Translations under genes and position numbers: made by a program
Assembly (NCBI GenBank): GCA_020161135.1
Contig: JAIUOB010000002.1
Coordinates: 682,001 to 746,000, forward strand
Origin: Gemmatimonadota bacterium
GTDB lineage: Bacteria > Gemmatimonadota > Gemmatimonadetes > Gemmatimonadales > Gemmatimonadaceae
DNA length: 64,000 nucleotides
Reading direction: 5' to 3'
Notes under the pieces: generated by a model
The model's input: only the letters and a program-made list of their open reading frames with translations
What the model was told of the DNA's origin: nothing
The model's database searches: none
Part shown: one piece after another, positions 8,002-18,131 of the stretch
How positions within the stretch are numbered: the stretch's first letter is position 1
Layout of the letters: each line of letters opens with the position of its first letter

Positions 8002-8985
8002 ATGCATCGCATCGCCCTCGCCACCCTCGCCACCGCCCTCGTGGCCGCGCCAGCCGCCGCGCACGCGCAGGCGAACGACCGCATGAACCCCATCATCGCG
8101 TTGCAGGAGAAGGGGCTCCCCATCTTCGGCATCTCGCACCCGGCCATCATGCGCCGCCCGATGGGACGCGGCGGCATGCCGGGCGGCGGTCCGCCGGGCG
8201 CGCCCCCGGCCAGCGCCACGCCGGCCGCGCCGCCTGCTGCGCAGCCGGAGATCGTGCTGGCCGATGTGGCCAAGGAGACCGTCGGCTTCACCCGCGCCGA
8301 CTACATCTACACGTCGGGCACGAGTGACACCTTCCTCAAGTACCTCCAGGAGATCACGAAGGCCGGCGGCTCGATGCGGACGCATCCGTTCACGGCCAAG
8401 ATCGGCATCTGGCACGCCAATCCGGAGCAGGTGAACACGAACATCATCCGGCAGCTCAACGCCGGTCATGTCAGCGTGTCCATGGAAGCCGTCGAGACCG
8501 TGCAGGAAGTGCACGACGTGGTGAAGGCCATGCGTTTCGCGTCGAAGGGCGGCACACGCCCCGACACCGGCCTTGCCGCGGCGGCCGCCTACTGGGGACT
8601 CTCGGTCGACAAGTACAAGGAGAAGGCCGACGTGTGGCCGCTCAACCCGCGTGGTGAGCTCTTCATCGGCGTCATCATCGAGAGCAAGGAAGGCATCAAG
8701 AATGTGCGCGAGATCGTGAAGGACCCCGCCGTCGCGCAGGTGTTCGCCGGCTACGGCACGCTGGGCGGTGTGTTCCGCGACGACCCGGCCGGGCGCGAGC
8801 AGGCGGTCGCGACGATTCTCGCCGCGTGCAAGGAGTTCAAGAAGCCGTGCGGCTTCCCGACGTTCACGCCGGCCGAGATGGAGCAGCGCACGAAGGACGG
8901 CTGGTCGGTGCACATCTTCCAGCGTCGCGACACCACGGCGTATCAGGCCATCGAAGTCGGACGCAAGCTCGGCGGTCGCAAGTAG
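8002..8985 (+). CDS. Exported HpcH/HpaI aldolase/citrate lyase-like protein
   Basis: This is a 327-residue protein with a Sec signal (about residues 1-24, AAAHAQA), then a Gly/Pro/Ala-rich linker (about 50-85). A domain follows that resembles the HpcH/HpaI barrel: GLPIFGISHPA at the start, then FIGVIIESKEGIKNVREI with the expected metal-ligand Glu at residue 227. The usual second ligand in the GPxDLS motif is missing: the equivalent stretch is GYGTLG, with Thr253 where Asp is expected. So the fold looks right but aldolase activity is doubtful. Family members are normally cytoplasmic, so the export signal is also unusual. A terminator follows at 9062. Confidence 0.7.
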   Translation: MHRIALATLATALVAAPAAAHAQANDRMNPIIALQEKGLPIFGISHPAIMRRPMGRGGMPGGGPPGAPPASATPAAPPAAQPEIVLADVAKETVGFTRADYIYTSGTSDTFLKYLQEITKAGGSMRTHPFTAKIGIWHANPEQVNTNIIRQLNAGHVSVSMEAVETVQEVHDVVKAMRFASKGGTRPDTGLAAAAAYWGLSVDKYKEKADVWPLNPRGELFIGVIIESKEGIKNVREIVKDPAVAQVFAGYGTLGGVFRDDPAGREQAVATILAACKEFKKPCGFPTFTPAEMEQRTKDGWSVHIFQRRDTTAYQAIEVGRKLGGRK

Positions 8986-9061
8986 TCGCGCACGCGCGCA
9001 CGTCGCCCCACGCGCTTCGCTGCACGCGACTGGCGCGAACCAGCTAGCACAAGCAGGCCAG

Positions 9062-9091
9062 AAGGGAGTGCACCGATGTGCACTCCCTTTT
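9062..9091 (+). terminator. Rho-independent terminator
   Basis: AAGGGAGTGCAC (9062-9073), a CGAT loop and the perfect complement ending CCCTT, running into TTTT (9088-9091). It ends the transcript of the gene at 8002 and insulates the downstream bchE. Confidence 0.8.
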
Positions 9092-9190
9092 GCGTGCGCG
9101 CACGATTCGGTGCAGCACGTCAGGTGCTGCCCGACAACAGGTCCGCCGCGTGCCGACGGTGACGCCGTCCGTGAATGCACACGTTCTGGG

Positions 9191-9205
9191 GCGACTCCGA
9201 GTCGC
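9191..9205. promoter_or_regulatory. Palindrome upstream of bchE
   Basis: GCGACTC-C-GAGTCGC has perfect 7-bp arms around one central base, 76 bases before the bchE start. It is a candidate operator; no known regulator motif was matched. Confidence 0.35.
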
Positions 9206-9227
9206 GTTGCACGCCCATCGTGGCACG

Positions 9228-9242
9228 CCGATCGATGATCGG
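9228..9242. promoter_or_regulatory. Second inverted repeat upstream of bchE
   Basis: CCGATC-GAT-GATCGG lies 38 bases before the bchE start. Flanking GCA/TGC can extend the hairpin past a two-base bulge. It could act at DNA or RNA level. Confidence 0.35.
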
Positions 9243-9280
9243 TGCAGGCATCGACCGGCACACTCTCCCGAGGACATGGC

Positions 9281-10930
<1,650 letters not shown>

Positions 10931-10951
10931 CGCGGCGCCGCGGCGCGTGCA

Positions 10952-11695
10952 CTACGCGTCGGCGGGTGATGGCTGGTGGTGGGGCTGGTCGGGCGCCGTG
11001 GCGTGCAACCACGCGCGCATCGCCTCGGGTGTGCGAGGTGCCCCACACGCCACCGCCCGTGCGAGCACGCCGCAGGCATTCGCCACGGCGAACGACACCC
11101 CCGCCAGGTTGCGCGTGACCGGCACACCGGGGATGCTGCGCGGATATGGGCTCGCCGCGAGGCCACCGTCGGTGAGCAGCACCCCCGTCCGCGCGAGTGC
11201 GGCATCGGCCTCCACGCCCAGTGCGCCAGGCAACGAGCCCGGATACCAGGTGGTCGACGCCTGCCGCGCAGCGGACACCACCAGCACCCCCGCGTCACGC
11301 GCGGTCGCGAGCACCTCGTCGAACAGCGGAATGTGCGCGGCATTCGTCGTGCCGAACGACAGGTTCACGATGGCGATGTCGTGATCGACCGCCCACAGGA
11401 TCGCGCGCGTCAGCAGTCGTGCCGTGGTCGCGAGGTCGCGCTCGAGCACCCGCACCGGCACCAACACGACCTCCGGCGCGAGATCACGCATGGCCGCCGC
11501 CACCGCCGTGCCGTGCCCCAGGCGATCGGCGGTGTCGAGGGGCTCGTCGCCCACCAGCGACACTCCCTGCGCCACCGCGCCCACATGCGGGTGCGCCGGC
11601 GCGATGCCGCTGTCCACCACCGCCACGCGCACGCCCTCCCCGCGCGACGCGGCCAGCACCGGCACGTCGAGCCCCACCCAGCGCGGTGTCGTCAT
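10952..11695 (-). CDS. qhpE: QhpE: subtilisin-like peptidase of the amine dehydrogenase locus
   Basis: This is a 247-residue S8-family serine protease without signal peptide or propeptide, so probably cytoplasmic. The catalytic Asp is in VAVVDSGIA (about residue 28), the His in GHGTAVAA (about 61) and the Ser in GVSFAVANA (about 202). In characterised QHNDH systems QhpE removes the leader of the crosslinked gamma subunit. It is the last gene of the operon, 19 bases after the exporter gene. The small size and loss of the usual GTS-M-A consensus (GVSFA here) fit a dedicated maturation protease rather than a general subtilisin. Confidence 0.87.
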   Translation of the reverse strand: MTTPRWVGLDVPVLAASRGEGVRVAVVDSGIAPAHPHVGAVAQGVSLVGDEPLDTADRLGHGTAVAAAMRDLAPEVVLVPVRVLERDLATTARLLTRAILWAVDHDIAIVNLSFGTTNAAHIPLFDEVLATARDAGVLVVSAARQASTTWYPGSLPGALGVEADAALARTGVLLTDGGLAASPYPRSIPGVPVTRNLAGVSFAVANACGVLARAVACGAPRTPEAMRAWLHATAPDQPHHQPSPADA

Positions 11696-11714
11696 GCGGC
11701 GGCCACCGGCACCG

Positions 11715-13406
11715 TCACGCCACCCCTGCCGGTTGCGCGCCGTGCGCGCGCGACGGGTGCGCCGACGACACGTCCACCAGCGACGTCCCGGTGAGGGCCA
11801 CCACCCGCGGGAAGCGCTCCGCCACCGCGGCGCGATGCGTGATGCACACCACGGTGCGCGCCGCCAGCCACGACGCCAGCGAAGCGAACAGTGCCTCCTC
11901 TGTGGCCGCGTCGAGCGCGCCGGTGGCCTCGTCGATCACGAGCACCCGCGGGTCGGCGAGCACGGCACGCGCGAGCGCCAACCGCTGTCGCTCGCCCGTG
12001 CTCATCGCGCGCCCGCGTTCGCCCAGCACGGTCTGGAGCTGCTGCGGCAGCGCGCGCCGCCACGCGCCCAGCATCACCGCATCGAGCGCGTGCTCCAGAT
12101 CCGCATCGCTGGCCTCCGGCGCGGCCATGCGCAGGTTCTCGGCCAGTGTCGCGTGGAACACGTAGGGTTCTCCCTCCACCACGAGCACCTGGCGACGCAC
12201 GTCCGCGAGCGACAGCGTGCGCAGGTCGTGGCCATCGAGTCGCACGGTGCCCGCGGCGGGATCGGCGTGTCGCGCCAGCAGGTCAGCCAGTGTGCTCTTG
12301 CCGATGCCGCTGGGCCCCACCACCGCCACCTGCTCTCCCGCCCCGATGTGCAGCGTCACGTCGGTGAGCACGGGCGCGCGATCGGTGGCGCAGTGCACCC
12401 CCTCGAGCGCCAGCGCGCCCTGCGCGCGCGGCAGGGCCACCGGATGCGCGGCTTCCACCACGTCGACCGGTGCATCGAGAATCTCGCGCACGCGCGCCCA
12501 GCTCACCCGCGCGGTCGCCACACTCGTGTACAGCCCCATGAGCCCCTGGATGGGCGCCATGAGCCGCATCTGGTAGGCCGCGAATGCCACCAGCGTGCCC
12601 AGCGACATCGAACCGTGAATGACGCGCCAGCCACCGGTGAAGAACACCACCGCCGCGCCCATCGCGAGGATCACGCCCGGCAACCCGCCGGCGAGATAGC
12701 TCACCCGCTTCATGTCCATGAGCGCGTGCACGAACGTGCCGTTGCGCCGCGCGAAGTCGAGCTCCGCGCGGGCCTGCGCATTGTGCGACACGAGCAGGCG
12801 CATGCCCATGAGCGCATCGAGCAGCCAGGTGCCCACCTGCGCACTCTCGGCGCGCACGCGCGCCACCTGCCCCTCGAGCTGCCGGCGATAGCGCACCGTG
12901 GCCCACACCGCCGGCGGCACGCAGGCCAGCGCCACGAGGAACAGCGTGCGGTCGAGGAAGACGAGCAGCACCACGCTGCCCACGAGGTACACCACCTGCC
13001 CCACCCACGCGAGCGCCAGCTCCGACACGACGCGCTGGATCTCCGCGATGTCGCTGTTCACACGCGCGGCGATCTGGCCGAGCGGTGTGCGCACGAACCA
13101 GCGCGGCGAGAGGCGCTGCAGGTGGCGGAACACATCCCGCCGCATGTCGAAGAGCATGGCCGCGGACACGCGCGTGTAGCGCAGGCCGCTCACGATGCTG
13201 AGCACGAACGACGCGGCGGTGAGCGCGAGGAACCCGCCGATGATGAGCGCGAGGGCGCGCACATCCTTGCCCAGCAGCGCGCGGTCGACGAGCAACCGCG
13301 ACAGCATGGGCTGGAGCAGGGTGAATGCGGTGCTCACCAGCGAGAGCACCAGCACGAGTGCCAGTGCCCCCCGGTATGGGCGCAGATACCGGAGGGCCCC
13401 GCGCAT
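11715..13406 (-). CDS. qhpF: QhpF: ABC exporter of the amine dehydrogenase locus
   Basis: This is a 563-residue half-transporter with a six-helix membrane domain (about residues 1-315) fused to a nucleotide-binding domain. Walker A is GPSGIGKST (about 365), the signature region reads STGERQRLALARA in place of LSGGQ, Walker B is VLVIDEAT and the H-loop is ITHRA. In QHNDH loci QhpF is believed to carry the crosslinked gamma subunit to the periplasm. It lies between qhpB (11 bases upstream) and qhpE. There is no N-terminal peptidase domain, consistent with QhpE doing the cleavage. The altered signature motif is worth noting, but Walker motifs are intact. Confidence 0.87.
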   Translation of the reverse strand: MRGALRYLRPYRGALALVLVLSLVSTAFTLLQPMLSRLLVDRALLGKDVRALALIIGGFLALTAASFVLSIVSGLRYTRVSAAMLFDMRRDVFRHLQRLSPRWFVRTPLGQIAARVNSDIAEIQRVVSELALAWVGQVVYLVGSVVLLVFLDRTLFLVALACVPPAVWATVRYRRQLEGQVARVRAESAQVGTWLLDALMGMRLLVSHNAQARAELDFARRNGTFVHALMDMKRVSYLAGGLPGVILAMGAAVVFFTGGWRVIHGSMSLGTLVAFAAYQMRLMAPIQGLMGLYTSVATARVSWARVREILDAPVDVVEAAHPVALPRAQGALALEGVHCATDRAPVLTDVTLHIGAGEQVAVVGPSGIGKSTLADLLARHADPAAGTVRLDGHDLRTLSLADVRRQVLVVEGEPYVFHATLAENLRMAAPEASDADLEHALDAVMLGAWRRALPQQLQTVLGERGRAMSTGERQRLALARAVLADPRVLVIDEATGALDAATEEALFASLASWLAARTVVCITHRAAVAERFPRVVALTGTSLVDVSSAHPSRAHGAQPAGVA

Positions 13407-13417
13407 GCGACGCAGCC

Positions 13418-14530
13418 CTAGCGGGCCGGCGGCACCACCAGGAGCCGCGTCATGTCCGAACGGAACGTGGCCGTGCGCACCTTCTGCAGCGTCGCGGCAT
13501 CGTACACATCGATGGTGGCGCCGGCGGTGTGCACGTAGAGTTGGTTCCCCGACGTGCTCACCGACAGCCCCATGCGTGGACGCCCCTCGAACTCGACGCG
13601 GCGCGCGACCCGGCGGTTCACCAGGTCGTACTCCCAGAACTGGTAGAAGCCCACCTGCTGCTTGAGCCCGTACGCCTTCTGGCGCCCCGGCGCGAGCGTG
13701 AAGCTCACCCCGTCGCTCGGGCCAAGCGTGTAGTAGTCCACCGTGCGCTGCGCGAGGTCGACGCGCGCGACGCCCATGAGCGAGCGCCGATTCACCGGGT
13801 CGGTCGTGCGGAACAGGCCGGTGGAGATGCCGACGTCGTCGTACAGGCTGAATGGGAAGCCGAAGCCGAAGTTGCCGAGCCCATCATCGACCGAACGCTG
13901 CAGGTCCCACTTGTCCACCTGCTTGAGCGTGACCGCGTCGTACACGAGGATATCCTCGTCCGTGAAGAAGTACATGTACTTCCCCTCGGGCGAGAAGAGG
14001 ATCTGGACCCCTTCGCGCTCCTGCCCGTCGGGCCACTTGATGGTGTCGGTGACCGCGCGCTTGCCCAGGTCGTAGCGCAGCAGCGTCGGCCGGCCGATCT
14101 CCCACCGGTCCTGCCGCTTGCGTGCGGTGCGCACGAACAGGATGGCATAGCGGTCGAGCGGATCGACGTTGAGCCCGCCGATGCGCACCTGCAGCGGCCC
14201 ATCATTGAGCGTGAACGCGCCGAGCGACGTCCGGCGCGCGAGGTCGAAGATCTCGACGTGCTGGTAGGCCGCGTCGATCGCGTACATCTTGCTGCGGTCC
14301 TGCGAGAGCTGGAGCCCGATCGGGATGCCGATCTTCACCGGCATCGAGTCGCGCACGGTGAGCGTGGCTTCGTCGATGACCCGGATGAACTTGTCGTACG
14401 CGCCGTAGTACAGCGTGCCGTTGCCGCCGTAGGGCACCGCCTGCGCGTGCATCCCGCGGGGCGGCAGAACGGCCGCCGCCAGCGCGGCCAGCACGGCACA
14501 CAGCCGTCCGGGTGAGGCCCTCCGATGCAT
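13418..14530 (-). CDS. qhpB: QhpB: quinohemoprotein amine dehydrogenase beta subunit
   Basis: This is a 370-residue exported protein with a signal peptide (about residues 1-30, ending GMHAQ). It is followed by a seven-bladed, YVTN-type beta-propeller with repeats such as GGNGTLYYGAYDKFIRVIDE, LQLSQDRSKMYAIDAA and LSVSTSGNQLYVHTAG. The beta subunit packs against the diheme alpha subunit and holds the quinone-bearing gamma subunit. The start at 14530 is two bases after the qhpC stop at 14533. Length and position match the family; on sequence alone it could be mistaken for a generic propeller protein, but the locus is decisive. Confidence 0.9.
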   Translation of the reverse strand: MHRRASPGRLCAVLAALAAAVLPPRGMHAQAVPYGGNGTLYYGAYDKFIRVIDEATLTVRDSMPVKIGIPIGLQLSQDRSKMYAIDAAYQHVEIFDLARRTSLGAFTLNDGPLQVRIGGLNVDPLDRYAILFVRTARKRQDRWEIGRPTLLRYDLGKRAVTDTIKWPDGQEREGVQILFSPEGKYMYFFTDEDILVYDAVTLKQVDKWDLQRSVDDGLGNFGFGFPFSLYDDVGISTGLFRTTDPVNRRSLMGVARVDLAQRTVDYYTLGPSDGVSFTLAPGRQKAYGLKQQVGFYQFWEYDLVNRRVARRVEFEGRPRMGLSVSTSGNQLYVHTAGATIDVYDAATLQKVRTATFRSDMTRLLVVPPAR

Positions 14531-14532
14531 GC

Positions 14533-14865
14533 TCACGGGAAGATCAGGTCGATCTTGCGCCAATCCTGCTGCGCCGCCGCGCAGGTGTTGGTCCAGTCGG
14601 GCGCATGGTTGTAGAGGTCCGGCACGTGGATGGGCCAGAAGCAGGTGATGTAGCAGTCGTACAGGTCGCGCTCCACGGGCTGGCACAGGCCGGCGGTGCC
14701 GCCGCTCGAGTCGACCTCCCACCCGGGAGAGAACACGAACGAGCAGCCGAGCGGAATGTGCGGCCCGGCCGCGCCCTGCAGCGCGACGACATCGGGCGCG
14801 TCCTGCGCGTCGTGCAGCGCCGCGATGCTGCGCGCCTTGCGGTTGATGGCCTTCAGGTGACGCAT
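14533..14865 (-). CDS. qhpC: QhpC: amine dehydrogenase gamma subunit (CTQ precursor peptide)
   Basis: This is a 110-residue precursor of the catalytic gamma subunit. A ~30-residue leader (MRHLKAINRKARSIAALHD...) precedes the core. All residues known to be modified are present with exact family spacing: Cys41/Glu50, Cys61/Asp67, Cys75/Asp83 for thioether bridges and Cys71/Trp77 for cysteine tryptophylquinone. Subtracting 34 gives mature-protein numbering 7/16, 27/33, 41/49 and 37/43. Cys95 is an additional cysteine. GGAG lies six bases before the ATG. The peptide is crosslinked in the cytoplasm by QhpD, oxidised on Trp with QhpG, cleaved by QhpE and exported. Confidence 0.95.
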   Translation of the reverse strand: MRHLKAINRKARSIAALHDAQDAPDVVALQGAAGPHIPLGCSFVFSPGWEVDSSGGTAGLCQPVERDLYDCYITCFWPIHVPDLYNHAPDWTNTCAAAQQDWRKIDLIFP

Positions 14866-14881
14866 GGGAGCTCCGTGGGGG

Positions 14882-16345
14882 TCAGGCGTCGAACTGGCGC
14901 AGGTAGTCGGGGCGCCGCGCGGCGAGCGTGGCGTACGTCTCGAGACAGGTGGCGCTCCAGCGGCGGATCCACTCGCAGTAATGGAGATTGGAACGCGCGG
15001 TGTCGCCGTAGCGCGTGTGCGCCTCGTGGTAGCAGCCGCCGGCACACAGCGACCGCGCCCAGCACTGGCGGCAGTCGGTCTTGTGGTCGATGTGGTGCTT
15101 GTCGAGGAAGTCCTCGCGCATCGCGTGATCGATGCCGCCCGTCACGGTGCCGAGGCTGTGCGTGGAGGAGCCGGCGAAGCGATGACACAGCCCCACCTCG
15201 CCGTCGGTGGCCACACCCAGCAAGCCGAATCCGGCGCCGCACGGATACGCCTTGGCGACCCCCTTGTGGATCTCCTGGATGGTGTCGCGCACGTTGGAGA
15301 AGCCGTGATGCCGCCCGGCCAGCGCGTAGTCGAGGTAGTCCCGCGCCAACGACTGGAAGCCCGCGAGCATCTCCTCGAACCCCTCGTCGGGAATGGCGTA
15401 GTCGCGCTGCCACGAGGTGGTCACCGGCGCGAACCCCACCTCCCAGAAGCCGATCTCTTCCTTGAGGTGCCGGTAGATGCTGCGCACATCGAGGTTGTCG
15501 CGCGTGAGCGTGACCCGCGCGCCGATGGGGCGGCGCGTGTGCCGCGCGAGCAGCGCCCGCACGCGTGGCAGCACCACGTCGTAGCTGCCCTGGCCGTTCG
15601 CGAAGATGCGCGACGCGTCCTGCTGCTCGCGCGCCCCATCCATGCTCACCGTGACCCCGACGTTCTGCTCGACCATCCAGTCGATGATCTCGTCGCGCAG
15701 CAGCGTGGCATTGGTGGTGAGGCTCGCATCGACGGTCTTGCCGCTCGCCGCACCCTTCTCCTGCGCATACGCCAGCGCCGCGCGCAGCACCTTGAAGTTG
15801 AGCAGCGTCTCGCCGCCGAAGAACGTGAGGTGCACGTGCGGGCTGTCCCCCGCCTCGGCGAACATGAAGTCGACGCTCTGCCGCGCCGTCTCCTCGCTCA
15901 TGAAGCGCGGCTTGCTGCTCGGCTCGGTGATGCGATCCTCGCCGTACTCGTAACAGTACTTGCAGCTCAGGTTGCACTTGCTCGTCACGTTCATGACGAG
16001 CGTGGTGAGCGGGATGCGCTTGCGCGGCGGCGCGGGGGCCGGCGGCGCGGGGGCCGGCGCCGCGACGGGTGCCGCGACCGGCGCCGGTGCCCGCGGGGGC
16101 ACCACGGTGCGCAGCGCCTGTGCGCTCAGCAGTTCGTCGATGGTCTCCTGCACGAGGGCGCGCGTGTAGCGCGGCGCCAGCCGGTCGAGCAGGCCATCGG
16201 CGTCGAGCGGCGCCTCGCGCACGGCCTCGAGCACCGCGGCCGAGGGTCCGTCGAGACGGAACACCGCCGCCGAAGGGAGCAGGTAGACGTGCGGCGCGCC
16301 ATCCGCCGTGAACGTGTGGTAGTCACCGGGAGCGAGCAGACGCAT
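14882..16345 (-). CDS. qhpD: QhpD: radical SAM/SPASM peptide crosslinking enzyme
   Basis: This is a 487-residue RiPP-type maturase. Residues 1-80 resemble a PqqD-like leader-binding module (GPSAAVLEAVREAPLDADGL). An Ala/Pro linker follows (about 85-108). The radical SAM domain carries CNLSCKYC near residue 123 and the FFGGETLL motif. A SPASM-type cysteine-rich C-terminus includes CGAGFG, CHRF, CRQCWARSLCAGGC and a final C. The enzyme forms the three Cys-to-Glu/Asp thioether bonds of the gamma subunit. The start is two bases from the qhpA stop and the end is 16 bases before qhpC. Confidence 0.94.
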   Translation of the reverse strand: MRLLAPGDYHTFTADGAPHVYLLPSAAVFRLDGPSAAVLEAVREAPLDADGLLDRLAPRYTRALVQETIDELLSAQALRTVVPPRAPAPVAAPVAAPAPAPPAPAPPRKRIPLTTLVMNVTSKCNLSCKYCYEYGEDRITEPSSKPRFMSEETARQSVDFMFAEAGDSPHVHLTFFGGETLLNFKVLRAALAYAQEKGAASGKTVDASLTTNATLLRDEIIDWMVEQNVGVTVSMDGAREQQDASRIFANGQGSYDVVLPRVRALLARHTRRPIGARVTLTRDNLDVRSIYRHLKEEIGFWEVGFAPVTTSWQRDYAIPDEGFEEMLAGFQSLARDYLDYALAGRHHGFSNVRDTIQEIHKGVAKAYPCGAGFGLLGVATDGEVGLCHRFAGSSTHSLGTVTGGIDHAMREDFLDKHHIDHKTDCRQCWARSLCAGGCYHEAHTRYGDTARSNLHYCEWIRRWSATCLETYATLAARRPDYLRQFDA

Positions 16346-16347
16346 GA

Positions 16348-18078
16348 TCAGGGCACCGTTCCGAGGGGTTCCCACCGCATGTAGAGCGGCACCGTGACGA
16401 TGAGCAGCGAGCGGGCCTTGAGCGGGCGCGTCGCGCCGGGCGGCGTCCACGTGGCCACCGCGTACACGTCGCCGATGTTGTTGCGGTCGCCGGGACGCTG
16501 CGGATTGGGCCCATCGAGACTGGGCGTGAACAGCCCCGTCGCGTCGATCGCCCCCACCCAGCGCACATCGTCATCCTTGTAGGTCGCGCCGTACTCCTCG
16601 ACACTCCACGTGGCCGGCACCGGGCCGGTCACGATGTCATCGGGCGTGTCGGGCTTGCCATCGGCGCCATTCGAGATGCCGACCGCCTCGAAGCGCGCGT
16701 ACTGCCGCGGAAAGCGGATGCCGCCGACACGCGCGAGGTTCGAATTGGGGAGCACGCGAATGCGATCGATGCGCGCGTACGTCGTGAGCGCACCGCTCAT
16801 GGTCGCACCGGCCACGAAGAGGTCACGCGCGCCCTGTCGCGCGGCCGTGTCCACCGACACCCGCACGACGATCTCCTCGGGCGTGGCGCGCACGACGCGC
16901 GAGACGGTCACGCCGGGCCCGAAGTCGAGTGCGGCGGCGTTCGCGACCTTCGGCAGGTTCGCGCCATACACCGTGAGTTCGGCGTCGCGCGCGCCGCGTG
17001 GCAACGCCTTGGGCAGCACCCCGGCGATCGTGGGCGCGGCGGAGAGACGCCGGGCCGTGATGTCGATGCCGAACTCGTCGTAGCCGCCACGGAACCAGCG
17101 GCCACTCATCTCCTGCCATCCGGGCTCGATGCTCAGCACCTCGCGCCACGCACTGTCCGTCGGTGCGGCGGCCTGCGAGCGTCCGCGCCACTGATGCCCG
17201 GTGTACACCACCGTGCGCCCGGTCCGCGTGACAGGTGCCCCGCCGTTCGCATAGCGATACACCGCGCGCGTGGTGAACTCATCGTCGGTGCCGGGCACCT
17301 TGGTGACGGTGAGACGCCCGTACAGCGCCCCGCGGCCCACCTCGTAGCCGGACAGCAGCCACGTGCCTTCCATCGGCGCCGGGCGCATCGTGGTCGACCA
17401 CGCCGTCCAGTCGGCGGTCTGCAGCGGGAAGGTGCGCGCGAGATGCCCGATGGCCTGATCCATCGGATGCGGCTGCGGCGCGCTGTCGTTCACCGGGCCG
17501 AAGCGTCGGAACGCCTGGAAGTCGGAGTTGGGGTAGTAGCCGCGATGCGTCGCCACCAGCAGCTCCCACTCGTTACGGGTGCGGCGCTGCAGCAGCACGC
17601 GGCCGAACGAATGACAGGCGCGGCAGGTACGCTCGGTGTTCGCGTCCCCGGTGTAGCGATAGTCGATCGAGCGTCGCTCCAGCTCGAAGCGCCCCGCCTT
17701 CACCTCGGCCGGCGCGAGCCCCTGCCGGTTGGCGAAGTACTTCACCATCGCGCGCGCCTCCGCCGGCGTGAACTTCACGTCGCTGAGGCTCGCCATGCGG
17801 CGCACCGACGCCTCCCAGCCTTCGGGCGTCTTGCGCAGGTAGCTGAGGCGTCCCATGCGTCCGGTGCTGTCGCGCACGTGGCACCGCTGGCACTTCGCGA
17901 TGATGAGCGAGTCGCGAATGACGAATCCGCCCGTGTCGGCGGCCGGACGCGCTTGCGCGCGCAACGGCGTGGCCGGCACCGCCAGCACAGAGGCGGAGAG
18001 TGACGCGAGCACCATCGCGACCCTGATGGTCGCTCGCGCGACCCGTGTGATCGCGCGATTCAGTCGGCCGAGCCGCAT
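16348..18078 (-). CDS. qhpA: QhpA: quinohemoprotein amine dehydrogenase alpha subunit (diheme)
   Basis: This is a 576-residue periplasmic subunit. The signal peptide spans about residues 1-42 (ending LRAQA). Two heme c sites, CQRCH (about residue 62) and CRACH (about 150), define the N-terminal diheme cytochrome domain that passes electrons from the quinone to an external cytochrome c. Immunoglobulin-like beta domains follow (for example GARDAELTVYGANLP), as in known alpha subunits. The start is the ATG at 18078; 19 codons upstream are shadow. It lies 53 bases after qhpG and just before qhpD. Confidence 0.93.
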   Translation of the reverse strand: MRLGRLNRAITRVARATIRVAMVLASLSASVLAVPATPLRAQARPAADTGGFVIRDSLIIAKCQRCHVRDSTGRMGRLSYLRKTPEGWEASVRRMASLSDVKFTPAEARAMVKYFANRQGLAPAEVKAGRFELERRSIDYRYTGDANTERTCRACHSFGRVLLQRRTRNEWELLVATHRGYYPNSDFQAFRRFGPVNDSAPQPHPMDQAIGHLARTFPLQTADWTAWSTTMRPAPMEGTWLLSGYEVGRGALYGRLTVTKVPGTDDEFTTRAVYRYANGGAPVTRTGRTVVYTGHQWRGRSQAAAPTDSAWREVLSIEPGWQEMSGRWFRGGYDEFGIDITARRLSAAPTIAGVLPKALPRGARDAELTVYGANLPKVANAAALDFGPGVTVSRVVRATPEEIVVRVSVDTAARQGARDLFVAGATMSGALTTYARIDRIRVLPNSNLARVGGIRFPRQYARFEAVGISNGADGKPDTPDDIVTGPVPATWSVEEYGATYKDDDVRWVGAIDATGLFTPSLDGPNPQRPGDRNNIGDVYAVATWTPPGATRPLKARSLLIVTVPLYMRWEPLGTVP

Positions 18079-18131
18079 GAACGACACCTGAGGATGTGGA
18101 TGCACCCAAATGCGGCGCCGGTGCCGGTCTG

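Noticed and set aside
11424..13421. Plus-strand open frame (665 codons) opposite qhpE/qhpF
   Set aside because: Antisense to the ABC exporter; His/Arg-rich shadow.
14533..14865. Bacteriocin or lanthipeptide precursor
   Set aside because: The cysteine/acid spacing and the neighbouring qhp genes identify it as the amine dehydrogenase gamma subunit.
16025..16100. Direct repeats of GGCGCGGGGGCCGGC type as a mobile-element footprint
   Set aside because: They encode the Ala/Pro linker of QhpD and stay in frame.
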